Positions 13,466 to 28,259 of a DNA stretch of 64,000 nt are shown in pieces (within the stretch, counting starts at the first letter, position 1; every line of letters starts with the position of its first letter). The notes under the pieces were generated by a model. It saw nothing but the letters and a program-made list of their open reading frames with translations, was not told the DNA's origin and searched no databases. Source of the stretch: Oreocharis arfaki (taxonomy: Eukaryota; Chordata; Aves; Passeriformes; Paramythiidae); NCBI GenBank assembly GCA_013398015.1, contig VZRR01008009.1, positions 124,001-188,000 on the forward strand. The letters are read 5' to 3'. Position numbers and translations under genes: made by a program.

Positions 13466-16400
13466 TATGTTATTTTATACTACAAATTACTGTTTACCCT
13501 AAGGTTTTTAAACCAGGCTTACCTTTCAGGCCTTACTTCTGCACATGCACAGGAGGGTTTTGGATTGTTGTGGAAAGTAGGGCTTTCCACAACTAGCTTT
13601 GCTTCTGGAAGTCTACAGGTAACAGACATAAAGGAAAGTGCCTCTAAATGATGCTTGTTGCTGTTTGATTTCCTGTTTTCTCCTGATTCATCAATGCCTC
13701 CTGCATCGGGAAGAGAAAGGGCAGGAGGTAGCCAAGGGTTGTTGTAGGAAGAGGTAAGGCAGGACATGGTTTTGCCTGGGGAACCCTGCTCCTCTAGACA
13801 GTGTCAGGGTGGAGGAAGGCAGGTAAGGAACCTCCCCTGCAGCTCTGTGGGGTACCCTGGCTATGCCTGATCTGAGCAGGGAGGTGGGGACTCTGACAGA
13901 AGACAAAACTAACACAGAAACGTTGCAAGACCTGTAGCACTGAAACCCCAGTTAGTATGCTCTCTGCATTTCCATTTACCTCAGCAAGAATTAGGCATTG
14001 GGGGAGCCATGTTGGTTGGGAATCCCTTGGCACTTGTACACACCGCACAGCCACTGTGTGCCCCTGCCTCTGTGACCAGGTAACCAGGGCATACCAAAAA
14101 TTAGAGTATATCCAACAAAAGATATGGTATGTTCAGTGCTTTTAAAATCTACATTTTAAAAAAAGAAAGAGCCTACAAGTGAAAAAGAAAAGCTGCGATA
14201 AGCTGTAAATACACGTTGTAGAGCAAATGTAGCCACCGAGTTCTGGGGATGTTCCAAAGATCACTTTTCTATCAGTTAGAAAAGATACCCATTTCTGTCA
14301 GAAATGCTAAAGGAAGTGTTAATGACGAGAATAAATAACAGGTGCTGGGAGCAGCTGTTACTGATTAATGACTTGTCTTTTTTTAAATAGGTTTTCTGTT
14401 GGGGGAATCAGAAGTTTTCAGTAATACTCCATTGTAAGACAGTGGAGGAACGTTTTTTCCTTTTTCTAATAATGTTCTCCCCAATTATTTCTAAGGCTAA
14501 ACAGATTCAAGATTTAGCTTAAATTAATATTTGAATTCAAGGCCATCAATAATTGAAGAGGATTCAAACCATGATGCTTCTCAATTACACAAATTACTTG
14601 CTTTCTTTAATTTCTTTTCTTCTGCCAATTTCCTTCCTGTTTCCTCTCACTCTTTTTGTTTTCCTCTCTCTCCTCCCTTTTCTCTCCTCCACTTTACGTC
14701 GCCATGCCCCTCTTTCTTTTTACATGAGGTATCTAGAAATGATGGTTCCAATGCTGTGTATATTTGGCCCGGAAGCTGTTTTTCTTTATAAGCATATGAA
14801 GGATGATGAGATTGAATGTCACAAGAAAGACTGGCACTGTTGCCATTTTTCAATGATGAAGTAGTTTAAAAGTCACTGAGGACAGCTCAGTGAAAACATC
14901 TGCTCTGTGCCTTGGGGCCATCAGCGAAACAAACAAAACAGTGTGATGGAAAATAATATGGAAAATACAGTAATAATTAGAATTAATTCTTATTTAATAG
15001 TTTTATTTTATGTACATAAAACCACTTGAGAAATAATGGCAAGTACCATAATATCTCCTTTTTAGTAAAAACGGCACAGGGGCTGCTATCCTGGTCCCTT
15101 TGAAGTCAATGGCAAGGCTGGTATTGACTCACATGGAGACAGAATTTCTTACAGAAATTTAGGTCACCCAAGACTGCCTTTCCAGTAGTCTAGAGCTCCA
15201 TCTCCCTGCATCCTAAAATGACAGAACCCACAGTCAATTTCCATCTCTGCATTTCAAAGCACTTGGCCTCATAACTGAATGGATTTCAGGGACTTGCGGA
15301 GGTGGTGAGCCATATGGAAAGGCTTCCACGTCATAATAAAGTGTTAGAGCTTCCTCACTAAAGGGTAGGTAAGCATGAACAATAAGCACAATTTCAAGAG
15401 CTTAGCATGCTTTAGAAAAGCATTCTTGTTCATATCAACAGCGAGGCAACTGTAGAGATAATACGTAATAGGATATAAGCCTTAATATGGTAAAGCCTAA
15501 CTTTACCATACCTGGAGCATGTCATCTGTTACATACTCCTCCTAAGTGAGTTTCTGTTCTCACTGTTCATTAAAATTCTTGTCTCTTTCTTTTAAAGTGG
15601 TTATTTTAAAACATCACCAAAGACCAGGTGCAGTATGAAATAAATGCAATGATTTGTTACAGTTTAGAGACAGAGCTGAAGTTCTGATCTGCATCTCCAC
15701 TGTCTATGGATGCAGAAACTGAGTTATCTTCACCTGATCTTGCTTCTTCACTCGTCTGAAAATAATGTTAAAAATGCTGTAAAGCCATGACTTCCATATA
15801 CTGAGCCACTCAATTTTCTTTGCTCACATAAGGAGAACACACTTACTTTGCAACAGAGCCATAACTGGGGGAGCACACTACACTGTTCTACACAACACCA
15901 GTTACTTGTGGCAGTTTTGAAGAGAAAAGCAGATATAACTGTAAATATGAAGGGAGGAGGGGAAGGTTATGGCTAGGCAGAAGGTAATGACATGGATGAC
16001 AAGGGCCAGTAGGTTATGACCTATGAGGGTAAGTCAGCCCCTGTTGTGCACTGTGCACTGTGGTACCCACCAAGTGTGGTTCTGAGTGTAACGGCATCTT
16101 CTGTGTCCCCACTGCCATCTCTCGAGTGCTGTGACAGCAGGGCTGTGTGTGGTCTCACCACAAACCTAGCAGTGTCTTGTGCCCTCAACCCATCTGCAAG
16201 ATGTAGAGATTGCAGGTCAGTGGAGCAAAGACACGTGGATATGGTCCCAAGCAATTCTAGAACATCCTGCACAGCCGTCTCTATCTGCCATCCACCCATT
16301 GTATTTCTCACCTGTAACCACATCTAAGATGATTTTTTTTTAGCTGATATGACCAAAACAAAAAGCATCTCTACATTTAGAATTACTGATTGCCATGAAC

Positions 16401-17516
16401 ACTTCACAGTGGTTCCAAGAAAACATCCTGGGCTTAAAAACAGTTTCTGAAAACATGAAGTGCCAACCCTAAGGGATATCTTTGGATGTCCATGGTAGTC
16501 ATGACCATCTCCACCTGGTTTAAGGTTCTTCAAGAAGTATTCCCTCTCCCCAAAGAAATCCATTCCACAGTTTTCAGCATCCCTCTCTGACAACCAGGAT
16601 TTCAAATCCCTTTATCTGGAGACAAACAGAAAGAGTGTGCTTGTGGTGAATAATTTGAGCTGATATTCTTGCCAGCTGTTAAGGGACACATGCAAAAAAA
16701 AAAAAATCAGTGACATCTGGTCAGCACTGATATGTCCTAACAGAAGTATTTGTTTGGGAGAGGGGAAGGAGTGGTGGGGGTAAAGAGAAATACCATCTCC
16801 ACGCACGCCCTTGCCCCCTTTTGAAAAGTGAAAGTGATAACATTGACCACAGCAACTGGAACAAAAATTGCAACTTACATCATGGGGAAACAGTGACATT
16901 ACATTAGCCCATATTACACAATGGTTCAGCAGTTGCTTTCACACACTAAGCTTTCAACTTTAACTTTTTTTTCCCCTTAAGCTACACAATGGATTTTTTT
17001 GCTGAGTTGGAAAATATCAGGAGACAGGCAGAAAGCCTTCCTTTTGTTCCTTCATCCTGCCAAGCACCTCATCATAAAGATTTTTTCCCTTCTGTTCTGT
17101 TTTTCTTTCCCAACTTCCTTTCCCCTTTTCACCCTCCCCCACTTTTTTGTCAAATAAATGTGACTAATTAACAGCATGGATTCTCTCCACTAAATCGTAA
17201 AACCACCTCCTTTAACTTCATGAAGCTGGTAACACTGCATCCTAGTTTCTTCTTGGGAAGTAGACTTGTAAACTACCTTCTAAAGTGCTTTGATTGAAGT
17301 GATGGTTTTCTTGGGCCTCAAACTGGAGGACAAGTTGGCTTTAGTTCAATAGGAACTTCAGCTCTCTCCTTCTCTTTTGGGCCTGTCCACTGAGGTACAC
17401 TCAGCACAAGTCAGTAGATAATAGAAATCCCAGAATGGAAACACATAAAAAAAAGTTGTTTCCTGGGGTCAACAAAGGACAGGAAAAGAGCCAACAATTA
17501 CTTAAATAAACAGTAT
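13466..17516. other. Intergenic, one dispersed-repeat scrap
   Basis: No genes are seen. A pyrimidine-rich tract lies at about 14590-14700. At about 15088-15150, CCCTTTGAAGTCAATGGC followed by a diverged inverted partner resembles the dispersed CCATTGAAGTCAATGG-type repeat also seen near 30200 and 44050. Confidence 0.5.
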
Positions 17517-17625
17517 TCAGAGAAACAAAACAAAACAAAACAAAAAACCCCACAAAAAAAACCCCTAAACAAAAAAAAAAAACACCCAAAACTAACAAAC
17601 TAAACCCCAAAACCCCCCCTTGTCT
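17517..17625. repeat. A/C-rich low-complexity tract
   Basis: These are runs of (CAAAA)n and A-runs mixed with CCCC blocks, ending in a run of seven C. It is a simple-sequence tract with no coding meaning. Confidence 0.85.
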
Positions 17626-20600
17626 GAACAAACTGGCTTACATATGAGGGAAGCAATGGTTTAAAGCAAGCCACTGCTCATTCTGCTTATGTTTAATACC
17701 GTTAGGAAAAGGAAATCAAAACCAAATAAAATTTGGAGGGAACTTACTCTCAGAAAAACAACTTTTCCCCCTGCTTCCCACCTCATAATTATATTCTGTT
17801 TTTACATAACATTTTTCATCATCAGAGTAGTAATGTCTGCAGGGTGGACATTTCCTGGGGATTATTGACTAGCTGAAGGTTAACAGTTTTCTGCTGCACC
17901 TCAAACCAAAGTTCCTCCCTACTTCTCAGTAACTCTTCTAAAATACTGCTTATCAAGATTAGAAATAGAAGAGTGGAAGACTAATTTTGAGTTTTGTACC
18001 CTACAGATATCACAGAAGAAGCATGAGAAGAGAGAAATGAAAATTTTCTATAGCTGCAAGAAAAAGATACAACATGGGGAATTCAGTATTTGCTTGCTAA
18101 TGACTATGAGTTACTGTCAAGATGACAAAAATCACCCATGCTAGCAATAATTTCTGGCTTTTCAGAGAAACCATAGGGCAATTGCAGGGGACAACAGGCA
18201 AGTGAATTTACCCTGTTGTGAGAAAATGCTCTGCCTTCATATCCAGAATGCTCAAGGAAAAATCCAGGTTTCACAATAGGCAGATGATCTGTGAATTTAA
18301 TGTGTGGAAAGCCATTTGCTCCCCTGTACTGGCTCAGCTGTCAGAAGACACCCTTTGAGAGTTTCCTGGTTGGAAAAATTTAACAGCCTTTTGCAGAAAA
18401 GTGTTAAGGCAGGAGACGAATCAGGACTCTCAGAAATATGTGGGAATGGTGGGTCTGGCCCTTCTTGAGAACCTTGAGAAAGAAGGGCATGTGAGGACGT
18501 GCAATTTATTTTCTTCATCGAGATCTGCTTCCTACATTTCCCTCTGCACTTTGGAGTTAGAAACTGGCTCTCTGCCCACAAGGTGGGTGAGGTGTTCTGA
18601 GAGAGCCCATTTGGTATGATAGACCTAGAGTCTTCGTTAAAGGAAGGAGCCCTAATTCTCTTGAATAGCTACTTCCAGAAACAAAAAACCTATCAGAACA
18701 CATTTGAAGATCAGCTGAGCCACTGAATTCTATCTAATCTGTTTCTTCCTAACTGTAATCTCTTCTTGGAAATGTTAGTTCAAATGGGTGAGACGTTTCA
18801 GGCCAAGAGAGAAGCGGTATACTTGTGTCTCCAGTTTGCTATGGTGCCACTTTTTACCTTGTGAAGCCTTGTGCATGAAACTCACGTCTTGCAGATCACT
18901 AAAAAGCCATAGGTCCCTAGCATTTAAGTCCTCAAAACAAAAATTCACAGGCACACTAGTTTCTTCTGTCAGTATGTGCAGAGGCTGTCTTTGCTCTGTA
19001 AGAAAACTCCAGTATATTCCACATCAACATCAAAAGGTTCAAGAAAACATTCTTGACTCTAGTACTTAGAATTACTTTTTTTCTTTAAAATTTATTTATT
19101 GAAACGCCTAAAAATAAAGAAATGAAGCAATAAAACCAGTGAGAATACTTTAGTCAGGGAGAGACTATGTATATTTTTTTTTCTACATATATGTATCTTC
19201 ACCTGTATCCATATATCTACAACACACATGCACACATACACCACACACATCAGCATATTTTGTTTCTTTCTATGAGCTCCTCATAGATTTAAAAAATTTT
19301 TTAATGAAATTGAATTGTTCCTTCAAATATTTTTGAGACTGTCTTATCTTCAATGAATTTCTGATGGAACTACTGGCATCTACATGACTAGAGTTTATTT
19401 TTGGACAAAGGTATTCTCAAGATCAGGAGAGGGGTCTAGTACTTCTGGATCATAGTTTTCACACCAAAATAAGGACAAGACTTTGGGCTAACTGCTGTGC
19501 TACAATTTCCCATCTCCAAATAGGGAATTGTTGCACTCGTACTTCTTGCAGTGATGTAGAAGCATCCCTGAACATTAGCACTTCAGTTATTCCCTCCAAA
19601 ACAAAGCAGAAATAGCAATGGGATCACTTCTATCAGGAAGTAAGTAGCAGCCTCACAGAGATGGCAAACAGCCCTTCAGAGAGCATACAGCACTCCAAGT
19701 ACAGTATAATCACCACTTCAGGTGCAATGGCTTGGGAAGAAAAGTATTGCATAATTAGGTGAGCATAAGTGGTGAGGTTCAGTGATGAGTGGCAGTGAAA
19801 GCTTTTTGGATTATGAGTTATTTTAGAGCAGTCAGAATTATTTATTTAAATTGTTGATCTTCTGTGGTCAATTTTCAATATTATTGTCACTGAGCAGCAT
19901 TGAATTATAGAGCGTCAGGTTGAATATGAGAGCAGAGCTATCAGATGATCTGACAGATAAGAAACATTTCTGCAGTAGAGTAACAGAAAAAATAAAAGCT
20001 AGTCACATCAGGAAAGTTGCTCAGAACTGAGCTTAACTTTATGAGGATCAGTCTGAAAGTTGTGATAACAAATAACCAAATACTAATCTTACTTACATGA
20101 CTCATTCAATTGTAGCACCTTGAGTCACCAGTGAAGGATCACTAACACACGATAAAGGCATAGGGTGAGATTGAAATTACCCCTTCCAGGACCTTGTACA
20201 AGAGCTAAACAAGACTGAGGCACAAAGGGATTGATTCAGAATCCCAGTTCCCCATTGCTGGGTACGAGATGCTTGGTACGATTCAGCTTCTGAGATTTGG
20301 ATCACAAACTTCCCAAAAATTCCCCCATTGCTACAGGAGCTTTATGACTGTGGGGGCAGGCACTTGCCTCCAGGCCAAGCTTGTTGAGCTTTGGAGACAT
20401 CTGTGCTCTGCCTGAGAACCCTAATGGGGCTGATATCACAGTGTGTCTGGATCCTAATGCACCCCAAGACATGGAGGCCTGTACAAAGGATGCTAGATGG
20501 GGTGGAGTGGGTGATTGCTTAACTCACTGAGCACACAAAGAAAAACAAAATGTGAGCATAGAAGGATAAAATGTATGGTTTGCAGACATCTTAGTCTGCT

Positions 20601-23524
20601 GATAAACTGGCAGCGGCAGAAGTGATGCAAATGATCCTCTCAACTGGAGAATTATGAAATTTAGTGGGGTGGAAGGCAAACGTAGTCCTGCATTGTGCCC
20701 CCCAGAGGAGAGTCCAGTTGAAGATGATGGCATTCATGCAAGCAGTTCATCACTCATAATCTGCAATGGTCAAGCTGATAGCCAAATAAAATAGTTGAAA
20801 AGGATTCTTGCTTAAGGAGTGAGAGGAGGAATCCTGCTTTGACAGAACTAAAGACCGGCCTATCCAAACTAGAAATAGAAACAAATGCGGATAACTTCTG
20901 TGAAGTTCAGATGGAAAAATCTGAGGAATTAGAATGTGCTGAAAAATGGCCTGCTGGGGACAGTTTGTCAGTAATTTGTGACTATACTATTCCTATGAAC
21001 CTTGCAGAATCTTATGAGCAACTCAGAACTAGCACTAAGAGAGGCTATTTTGGGTCATGGGGGGTTTTCAACTGTGAGGTATTTCCGATTTTTCTATTCC
21101 TCTTTTTCTCCTGATGCTTTCTGATCCTCAACTGCAATGCAGAAAGCCTGACATGGCAGTGAGGTCAGCTTCAGCAGGTAAGATCAAAGCCCAAAGGCCG
21201 GCAGAGCCTCACACTGTGCTCTCTGGCCAACCCATTTTCATTAATGGAGGCACAATCCAAAGATTGCTGCAATTCTTGGCACATATGTAGTTGTGGGACT
21301 AAATCTCTCCACACTGGTTTTTGCAGAAACACAATAGGGATCTCTGCTCCTTGCTCTTGGCTGTCATCTTTTCAGTGATTGCAAGTAACAAAAAAGAAAA
21401 GTGTGTGTGTGTTGGGAGGGAGAACACCACATTCTGCAGTAGGTGGATGGGGTCACAGCGCGTGTGCATGGCCCGAGTGGCAGTGTGCAGTGTACGCCTG
21501 AAGCAATGTGCACTTACAATTAGTTGAATTTCACTGTGTTGGAGATGGAAGCTGACAGGCCACCACACAAAACCTCCCTGCAGCCAGACTCATGCTGAGA
21601 TCCAGAGCGGAAAAGGATTTTAACTGAAAGGCTTTGAAGGCTTTAAATATGGAGGCAGTGAATTCATGCACTGTTTACCTTTGCAGGCCTGGCTTTGACT
21701 CTGTCTTTCATTTTGTTTTAATGAAGTAGGTGGTCTCATGTAATTCCCAATTACCGCAAAACTCCAATGCCCTAAACCCCATAGCTTACAAGTTATGAAT
21801 ATTCACTGAGGCTCACCCAAATTCTGAAGAGCTGACATTATTGCAATATTTAGACATGAACAGCTCAAAACAGGTGTATCTTCACAGAACTGTCTATTAC
21901 AGGCATGTAACAGCTTCTGAAGAAGCATGTGCTGGTGACTCCACTGGGATACGGAATTCAATGGGCCAGAGGTCTGAGCCACTGTGAAATTTCTCTGTTT
22001 CCAACTGAACCAGCATTCTGCCATTTGCAGCCTATTTATTCCAGTACTGATCTAACTTACGAATAGATCAAATTATTCAGAAGGTCAGAAACCTCACAGA
22101 TGCAATTCACCTCTGGATGATGTTTTTATTTGCCTCTGAACATTTTTTTCCGGTTTGTACTCTAAGAGATGAAGAGTAGCATATAATATAGAATGTATAT
22201 TTTAGTTTACTCATTGATGGTATCTGAATGACATTCCTCTTAATAAAAATCCTCACCCTCTTGTGAATCACAGACCTTATATCCCACAGCCTACTGTGGA
22301 GATGAGCTCATCCTACAAACTCTACATCCTCGCTCTGACATTTCACTTCCTTGACCATGGCAGGACATTAATTCCAACTCTTTATCCATGGCAGCAAAAT
22401 TAACCTTGCACCTACCCTACTGGTAAACCTCTGAGCAAAGTAAGCTTAAGCTCATTTAAACAGAGAAAGGATCCTAGAAAGTAAAAGAATTCAGCCAAAG
22501 CCCAGACAGCTCAGTTGTCATCACACGTACTTCTGACTTGCAGTCCTCTAAGTGCTTGCTTTTCATCCTTCTGCCTAAGGGCAGACTCAGGCTCAGGCTG
22601 AGGTGGGACCAGTGCCTACTAAACCATTACCTCTTTCTATGGCCTTCCAAATAATTTCAGCTAGCAGGCAAGCAACAGCTTTCTTTTAGATTTTGGAAAT
22701 ACCCTGAGAATTCCCACTCTTCAGACTGTGAGCTACAAGGGAATTCAGTGTGCACAGACAGCTTTGCTTGCGGTCTATGTTCATTAGTGTCCAGACCGAA
22801 GTTGCTGGAAGTTTCCAGTTTTTTTTCTTGACAGAAACATGGGGGACCACCAATGAAAACTGAAAAGGAATATCTTCCATGCAGATGTATCACTTATTTC
22901 TCTCCAACACTGGAGAAATGCAGTAGAGATTATATATGCCAGTGAGGACCACTTCAAGCCTTCCATATGGACTGCCTCTAGCCACAGTCCATCTGATGAT
23001 GGAAAGGGAATTGTGGGAGCTCACATGAGGGACCACCATGCCTTTTTTTGAATCTACTTTGAGAACTGAGGCGCTGCTGTCCTTAGTACCTAGTCTGACA
23101 ATTAACAGTCATGCTTGATGTGGGTGCTGAAAAGGACATTTGTGTATTATGTGAGAGGAGCATGTATGGTAAAGACTTGCACAAGGCATGACGTGCAAGA
23201 GAGATTCTTCCCAAGTTATTAAGGTTTCTTTCGTTCCTTGTCCATATCCCATGCATCTATGTCTCACAGCTGTACTAGCACACAATCCTCTTGTGAAGTG
23301 CAATGTTGGGAGTAGCTCATTCAGATGCCAGGTAATCTACGTGCAGCATGGATCCTTCCACTTGGAGATTGCCTGATGGGAACTCACCCTCTTAATACTT
23401 CTGTACGTATCGCTGAAAGAGAAAACAGATACTCACAAGGTGGATTTCCCCACTTTTTGAGGTCTCCTTTCATAGCTTTGCTGGCAGTTCTGACATCCTT
23501 CACTGCTTTCCTTCTCGTCTGCAG
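17626..23524. other. Intergenic, nothing recognised
   Basis: No gene is identified. A CA-rich simple tract lies at about 19218-19256. The open frame around 20839-21114 lacks an ATG at its start and matches nothing I know. Confidence 0.5.
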
Positions 23525-23685
23525 TGGGGCAGACACAGATTTACCTTGTGGAAAACATCACTGGCCAGTACCATGCGGGCACACTTTGGAGCGCCTGTTG
23601 GTGTCCCAGCTAGCCAGACCCTTCTGGCATCTCTGATGTCCCATGGCAAAATCACCATTCCCAGGAGGTGCCTGAAGGACACAAG
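23525..23685 (+). other. Exon-like segment with strong splice signals, unidentified
   Basis: A good acceptor (pyrimidine-rich TTTCCTTCTCGTCTGCAG, ending 23524) and a good donor (AAG then GTAGGT, from 23686) flank 161 bases. These are open in the frame starting at 23525, with 53 codons and no stop. I recognise no protein in the translation. It could be an exon of an unannotated or noncoding transcript, or chance. Confidence 0.15.
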
Positions 23686-26109
23686 GTAGGTGGCTGCAGT
23701 TTACAGTGCAACTGAAAGTCCTCCTCATAATACTCACTTCTTAATACTTTATCTCCTCACAACAGGGGAAGTATCAGTTGCTTAGAGAAACATTGAACAA
23801 ATGAAAGATTAAAGCTGTCCTCTCCAGGGCATTATTTTTTATTAAGCTCTCAAAGTTCATATTTTATTTCTTCCTGTATTATTTTAGCATCTTAGATTCA
23901 GCTCACTTTGTCAGGTCCCCCCTCACATAAGCTTATTAAAGTTCTTTGGACATATCCGCATGTGAGCCCCGATGTCCCTCCGCTGACATCAGCCAAAGTT
24001 GGACTTAGGCCTTAGTACCGTTTTGCAGGCAGAATTTTAACTATAGACCATTAGGCCCCGGGGACTGGGCTTGGTAGCCTGAGCCCCATGCTTACACCAA
24101 CTCTCCTGGGGCCACCAACAAACAACGGTATCCACCTGCAGGGCTCTGCAGGCCTGGGGCCTTACCACCCCTCAGCCTCCCCAAGATCTGTGTTGACAAG
24201 AGGTCTTTACCACTTCAGAGGACTCCCCTTTGCCCTGAAGTCTTTTGTTGGCTCAAAGAGCAGATGTGGTGCAGGCAACAGCAGTGCCAGCTTCCCCCAG
24301 CACTCACCTGGAAGGAGCAGCTGAACAAGAGGAGGAGGTGGTTCAGCCCTACTGATTTTTCCGTTCTTCAGCCTTTTAGTTGATCTGGCCTCAAAAAAGC
24401 ACCAATTACTGCCACCTGTAGCAATGGCCTTGATGATGGGGAGAGCTGTCAGCTGGGAAGTGGACTGACACAACCAGTCAATTTCACATAGGTCAGCAAA
24501 GAGCCATCAGATTAAAATGATTTTTGTTTGCTATCGACCTGGGCTCGATTGGAACCAGTGACCCGGAGATGAAAGGCTCAGAAAGAAGGGTTTCTATCTG
24601 GTGTATGGTCACACATCACTTCTGTCTCCATCTCACTCATTTTCTTGTCCAAAATGCTTTCTTTTCTTTTTCTCCACCCAAAAAATTAGAAATCCATCCT
24701 CTACTCTTTTAATTGCAATGCACCATATGGGGATCTGTTGAGGTTTTGTTAAGGCTTCAGTAATCTATTAGTCATTCTCCCCTTTGTGTTACAAAAGATC
24801 CATCCTTCAAGAGGCATGTATTGATTTCAGCATTTCTGCAGCTTGTTTGAATTTGAAGGGTACTTGGTGAAGTAAAGCAGAGCCTAGTTTGAAACCAACA
24901 ACAGCAGCAAAATAGCACGAACTACAATCAGTCGTAAGAGACTTCAACATGCAAACTATACAAGGAACAGTTATATGAACAGGACAGGAGATATGCTAGC
25001 AGCCCAGACCTGATTCTTTTGGTGAATAAAGCAATGTTCTCTTGAATCTGGAATGTCTCTATCCATTTTTAAAATATGGACAACTCGCTAATTTTATCTT
25101 ATCACACCGTTCTCTCTCATTTTTTGTTCCTTAGCCTCCCCCTATGACATAAAAATGAAGCTTCTAACCTTTTTTTTGTTAGAAAAAAGAACATATGCTG
25201 GGAAATGAACATGCTTAACAAATTTTTTGTGATAATATACTGTTCCAGACCTCCTCCATTTATTCTTTGTTAGAGAGAGCTTCCCTCTCATCTATGCTTA
25301 AGTCCTACTGTAATAATAGGAGCCTCAACATTCTCCTGAATTGTTGCTTGTGAAATTCACAAGATGCTCACAAATCTTAGTTTTATGTTAGCACATGGGT
25401 AGTTTTTTGTTTTTTTCCTAAGTCAGGGACAAAACAAATAATTGGACTCAAGTAAAATTTTAGAGCTGATAAAAGTGATGCCAATAAAGATGTGGAACTC
25501 TGCAAAGGTTCTCCTTGCCATGATCATGACATTAATACCCATTTTTTAAGGATGGCAAAGAATATCTACATAAAAATGCTACATTCTCTCTTCTCCTAAA
25601 TGAATAGTGCAAATATGGTAGCCCACTACTTAAATCAATGTAATTTTCAGGCATTCAGAACATGGCATTTTTCTAGGACCATATTCCCCTGTAAAATTCA
25701 TTATCTGTGATAAACTATTCATTTTGATTAAACCTGTAATCCGTCCCCTAAAACACTGGTTATTATCATCCTCGCTACAGTTCAGCAGTACCATCATCAT
25801 CCTCACTGCCATCATTACCATATGAATCACTGGTAATAACTGATTTTGTTGGGATAATTGCTTCTTTGTCATGTCTGCAGTTGCATTTCCAGCACATGGG
25901 TGATGGTTGAGAACCAGGAATGGGCAGCAGTTAATTCCTCCAGACACTTTCATTTAACCCACAGAAATCTGCTGGCACTAGCCCTTATTCTGAAGCTTTC
26001 AGCACTTACAAGCTGAAGCTTGCTAACATGCTGGTCTTTGGGTCTTTAGAGGGAGAATTTTTTCTCTTTTATGGAGAGTGAGCCCTTTACATTCAGGTAG
26101 TAATACTGA
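23686..26109. other. Intergenic, nothing recognised
   Basis: This is unremarkable sequence with no gene, repeat family or RNA gene I can support. Confidence 0.5.
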
Positions 26110-26500
26110 AAACACAGAAAAATAGTCCTGGAAGGCACCCTGGGAGGTCTTCAAGTCCATAGCACTGCACCAAGGCAGAACCACGCCCCTCCCGAGAGGT
26201 ACTTTCTATCTGCTTCTTTCAGACTTTTAGTGACACAGATCCTGCAACCACTCTTAGTGATCCAGTTGGGCGCTTCACTGCCATGACTGTCAGAAAGTTT
26301 TCCTAACATCTGAATAAGCTCCTGACCTGTGGTTAAGGAGAGCAGGTTATTCTCTTCTTTACTGGAAACCTTTTGTGTTACTTGAAGACTCTTATCTTAG
26401 TGCCAATCAGACTTTTCTGAATGTGACCAGCTGAAATTGTTCAGCCTTCTCTCATCTTCTTTGGGTTTCCTCCAATTTCTGTGCATCTTGCTTCAACAGC
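26110..26500 (-). repeat. Old CR1/L3-like LINE 3' fragment
   Basis: This diverged element in reverse complement shows typical landmarks of the CR1/L3 3' region: GTCCTGGAAGGCACCCTGGG, then CAGAAAGTTTTCCTAACATC, then a TTCAGCCTTCTCTCATC segment. It is much older than the CR1 copies at 3.4 and 13.3 kb. Confidence 0.6.
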
Positions 26501-28259
26501 TACACTCAAATTTGCACAGAGCACTAACAGTGAGCTAACTACAGGACTGTCACACACCGACAATAGCTGCTGTAAAGTCAATATATATGTAAAACATACA
26601 AGATAGATTATAAAATTACATATATTTATGAAAATAGACAGACTATCTTCTTACACAAGCCAAATTAATACAGCAGTGGCATCATTCATTGAGAGCACAG
26701 AACAACTGCAGTCTGGCACAGTTCTGGCATGGGGCCGGTACCTGTGGCTTTATCAGTTGTTTTCCTTGGGAAGAACATTGCTCTGCCCTTGAAAAACTGC
26801 TAGACTAGATACTTTTGCCTCTTTCCTGGAGAAGCCACTTCCAGATTAGAAGATTTTTACCTGTTTTTGTCTAACTAGAACAAATTCTAGAAACAAGATT
26901 TTTTTCTTATGAATTGTACAGCAATATTTTTTGCTGAGAGGTCTTATGCAATGGACTTTTGAGTGTTTTTCACCCATCTCTTGTGTATACAAGAGTATAC
27001 AGAACACTTTTTTGTATGGTACTGTGTGATAATCTGCTTGTTCATTGAGGTAAGTGGATCCATGGCAGCTCCAAAGTGAAATCTGTGGCTACAGGGATGC
27101 TGAGCTTTTGCTAGGAAGTTCTGTTGAGAGATGCAGCAGAAACCACCTTGGATCCATGCAGCACTAATACAGCTGCATGGCCGCTAGAACAAAGTTTCCT
27201 CGGTTTTGACTAGGGTGGAAAGAGTTTGTGCTTGCCTGGAGTGTGGGCAGAGCCAGCTTGTGTCAGCCTACAAAGGTTTTTGCAGCCAAACCCTAAGACA
27301 GTGATGCAGAGTCTAGGCATTTCTTTAATATGTTCTGATTCATCTCAAAAACTCTGTCCCCTGGAGCTTTTATGAAACACTGCCTAACCAGTTGTTTTCC
27401 AGCCTGAGTGCAGTACATCATCAGCTGTCCAAAGAGCTAGTCTATGGAACAATATTCCCATTGGAGTGCATTGAGCTAAAAGGTGAATGTTCAAGGTTAC
27501 TTCATGACAGACAGAAATGTGAATGCCTGTCACAAGTCTCTGATCCAGAAAGCCTGGTAACTTCCACACTGAGAAAATCTCCCAACTCTGCATTACTTCT
27601 TCTCCAACCAGTAGCTGGTTTGCAAGACCACAAAATCTGGTATTGTTCAACAGAGCGCTGATGCCTAAATATAATGGGTCCACAAACGGGACTCTCTAAT
27701 GCTACAGAAACATAAACAACACAGGAGGCAGTGCACAACACAACTAGTGATGGAGTAGCTCAAGCTTGTAAAAGTGTTTATTGCTAGATGTTGTGCAATT
27801 CTTCGAAAAATGCACACGTATCACCAAAATCTCTTTTTTATTGGGTTTAGTTCCCTTGCTGGCTTATTTTTAGGCACAGATTCTGTCTACAAGCTATTTT
27901 TGGGTAAACCAGGGATTCTATGGTATGTTGACCAAAGCAAATTGTGTGAATGCTGGTAAATGGAAATTGTAGCTTTGTTCAGCTTTCCTGCCTATCTGCT
28001 GTGACAGGAAGTTCACTGTCTCTGGCTGAAGCATTAGGAATAAAAAAGATGTATAATAATAATAATAACAATAGCAAATCCTATTATATAACTAACATAC
28101 ACAACTATAGCCACTTTTGCCCTCCTAATTAATTTGCAAGAATAGTTGTCTTCATCCCTTTTTATAATACTATGCTGGGTTGCAGATTTTTGCTATAAGA
28201 GGCATTAGTGCTGAACAATGTAGTGACTCTGCTTAAAACCTAATAGCTTCCTCTAAAGG
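26501..28259. other. Intergenic, nothing firm
   Basis: TA-rich sequence lies at 26580-26635 and a short (AAT)n tract at about 28051-28066. About 27384-27683 is open on both strands, but neither translation resembles a family I know. Confidence 0.5.

Noticed and set aside
20839..21114. 91-codon frame with a Glu/Lys-rich translation.
   Set aside because: It starts at TTG, matches nothing I know, and length is within chance for 57 kb of noncoding DNA.
27384..27683. Region open on both strands for about 90 codons.
   Set aside because: Neither translation resembles a known family, and splice or promoter signals are lacking.
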